Below are positions 7,087-7,785 of a DNA stretch of 7,785 nucleotides, in pieces. The notes under the pieces are model-generated. The model was not told the origin of the DNA. It ran no database searches and saw nothing but the letters and a program-made list of their open reading frames with translations. The position numbers were made by a program, and so were the translations under genes. Numbering within the stretch: position 1 is the first letter of the stretch; every line of letters starts with the position of its first letter. Origin of the DNA: Acidobacteriota bacterium (lineage in GTDB: Bacteria > Acidobacteriota > Vicinamibacteria > Vicinamibacterales > Fen-181); NCBI GenBank assembly GCA_021779795.1, contig JAJXZZ010000144.1:1-7785 (forward strand), written 5' to 3'.

Positions 7087-7785
7087 ATTCCCCGCGTCGT
7101 CGCCGCCGCCGCGCTCGGGTTCCTGCTCGCCGGGCCGCCCGCGCCGGCGTCCGCGCAGCCTTCCCAGGCGAGGCCGCCCGCGCGTCCCGCCGGCCCGACG
7201 CTCCGCGTCCGCAAGGCCCCGCCGCTCGTCCTGACGCCGGCGTGGACGGTGCAGCTGCCCGGCGACCCGTGTCCCGCGGCGGCCGTCGACCGGGAGCGCG
7301 GCTTCGCGCTGCTCACCAACGGCAAGGTCGTCGCCCTCCGCCTGTCCGACGGCTCGACGGACTGGACGACGAGCGTCGAAACGCCGGCCGGCACGATCGC
7401 CGCCGGAGACGGGCTCGTGTTCGTGCCGGGCCGCGGCGGCCTCGAGGCGCTCGACGCCGGCACCGGCGCGTCCCGGTGGACGGCGGCGATCGGGGCCGCG
7501 GGGTCGGCCGCGCCCCTGCCGCTCGAGGGCTTCGTGCTCGTCGTCACCGGTGACGGGAACGCCGTGATGATCGCGGCCGGGTCCGGCCAGGTCGCCTGGA
7601 CGCGCCCGGTCGGCGCGTCGCCCGTGCGGCCCGCGGCGGGGCGCGGCGTCGTGGTCGTCGCGACCGGCGACGGCCGCGTGGTGGCGCTCGACCGCGCGTC
7701 GGGACGGACGGCCTGGACCGCGCGGCTGCCCGCGCCGGCCACGGCGCTGGCCGCGTTCGGCGACCGCGTCTACGCCGGCGGCGGC
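7069..7785 (+). CDS. Secreted PQQ-like (BamB-type) beta-propeller protein, 3' end cut by window edge
   Basis: A GTG at 7069 opens a frame that runs 239 codons to the window edge. No ATG, GTG or TTG lies between it and the nearest upstream in-frame stop (TGA at 6994), so it is the earliest possible start, and it directly precedes a signal peptide: basic K2/R5/R9, hydrophobic core at about 10-21, and an A-S-A cleavage site before Q30. No lipobox cysteine is present, so the product is expected free in the periplasm or exported. After a Pro/Ala-rich stretch (30-58), a W-T pair recurs at 59, 99, 137, 177 and 216, spaced 38-40 residues. It is preceded in most repeats by a V-x-ALD-x-x-(T/S)G-x-x-x-W pattern (for example LEALDAGTGASRW at 125-137). 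That is the blade signature of PQQ-like propellers such as BamB and quinoprotein dehydrogenases. No catalytic residues are visible, so a scaffold or binding role is as likely as an enzyme. It is transcribed away from dnaE, has no Shine-Dalgarno and is probably leaderless. Confidence 0.82.
   Translation, partial: MKLARHIPRVVAAAALGFLLAGPPAPASAQPSQARPPARPAGPTLRVRKAPPLVLTPAWTVQLPGDPCPAAAVDRERGFALLTNGKVVALRLSDGSTDWTTSVETPAGTIAAGDGLVFVPGRGGLEALDAGTGASRWTAAIGAAGSAAPLPLEGFVLVVTGDGNAVMIAAGSGQVAWTRPVGASPVRPAAGRGVVVVATGDGRVVALDRASGRTAWTARLPAPATALAAFGDRVYAGGG

Noticed and set aside
2454..7742. A 1762-codon open frame on the minus strand ending in AccA
   Set aside because: Only the last 326 codons from the ATG at 3434 are AccA. 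The upstream part reads dnaE and the antisense of the propeller gene in wrong frames and looks like low-complexity Arg/Ala/Gly sequence. It is not a fusion protein.
1..7785. Search for tRNA, rRNA, CRISPR arrays, transposons, integrases, phage genes, toxin-antitoxin pairs or defence genes
   Set aside because: Coding genes fill all but about 90 bp of the window, no suitable repeats or protein motifs were seen, and no gene departs in composition from its neighbours.

Overview
The window is a compact, very GC-rich stretch (above 70% G+C by eye) from a Gram-negative bacterium. An LptC-like lipopolysaccharide-export protein implies an outer membrane. The composition, the dnaE-accA-recJ-lptC order and the secreted PQQ-type beta-propeller gene next door would fit an uncultured Acidobacteriota lineage such as Vicinamibacteria or a similar high-GC phylum. 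That placement is an inference from gene content; no marker gene in the window settles it.

Layout: four genes lie head to tail on the minus strand and read from right to left. dnaE (7006 to 3449) encodes the replicative DNA polymerase III alpha subunit. accA (3434 to 2454) encodes the carboxyltransferase alpha subunit of acetyl-CoA carboxylase. recJ (2442 to 703) encodes the single-strand-specific 5'-3' exonuclease. An lptC-like gene (706 to the window edge, cut off) encodes a membrane-anchored LPS-transport protein. The gaps are 14 bp and 11 bp, and the last junction is a 4-bp ATGA overlap, so the four genes very probably form one transcription unit. On the plus strand, starting 62 bp from the dnaE start codon and pointing away, is the 5' part of a secreted beta-propeller gene (7069 to the right edge, cut off).

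The only real intergenic space is the 62-bp divergent region 7007-7068. It holds one AT-rich patch centred on a perfect 13-bp palindrome, CGGTATTATACCG. Read on the minus strand it contains a consensus -10 box TATAAT; read on the plus strand it contains TATTAT. Both genes are therefore probably fired from one symmetric promoter core. The predicted plus-strand start site falls on the GTG start codon itself, so the propeller mRNA is probably leaderless.

The operon combines DNA synthesis (DnaE), DNA repair (RecJ), fatty-acid precursor supply (AccA) and envelope building (LptC), all growth-linked functions. I saw no RNA gene, CRISPR array, insertion sequence, phage gene or defence system. The window is mostly core housekeeping; the shared promoter is the most interesting element, and I found no evidence for a wholly new system.
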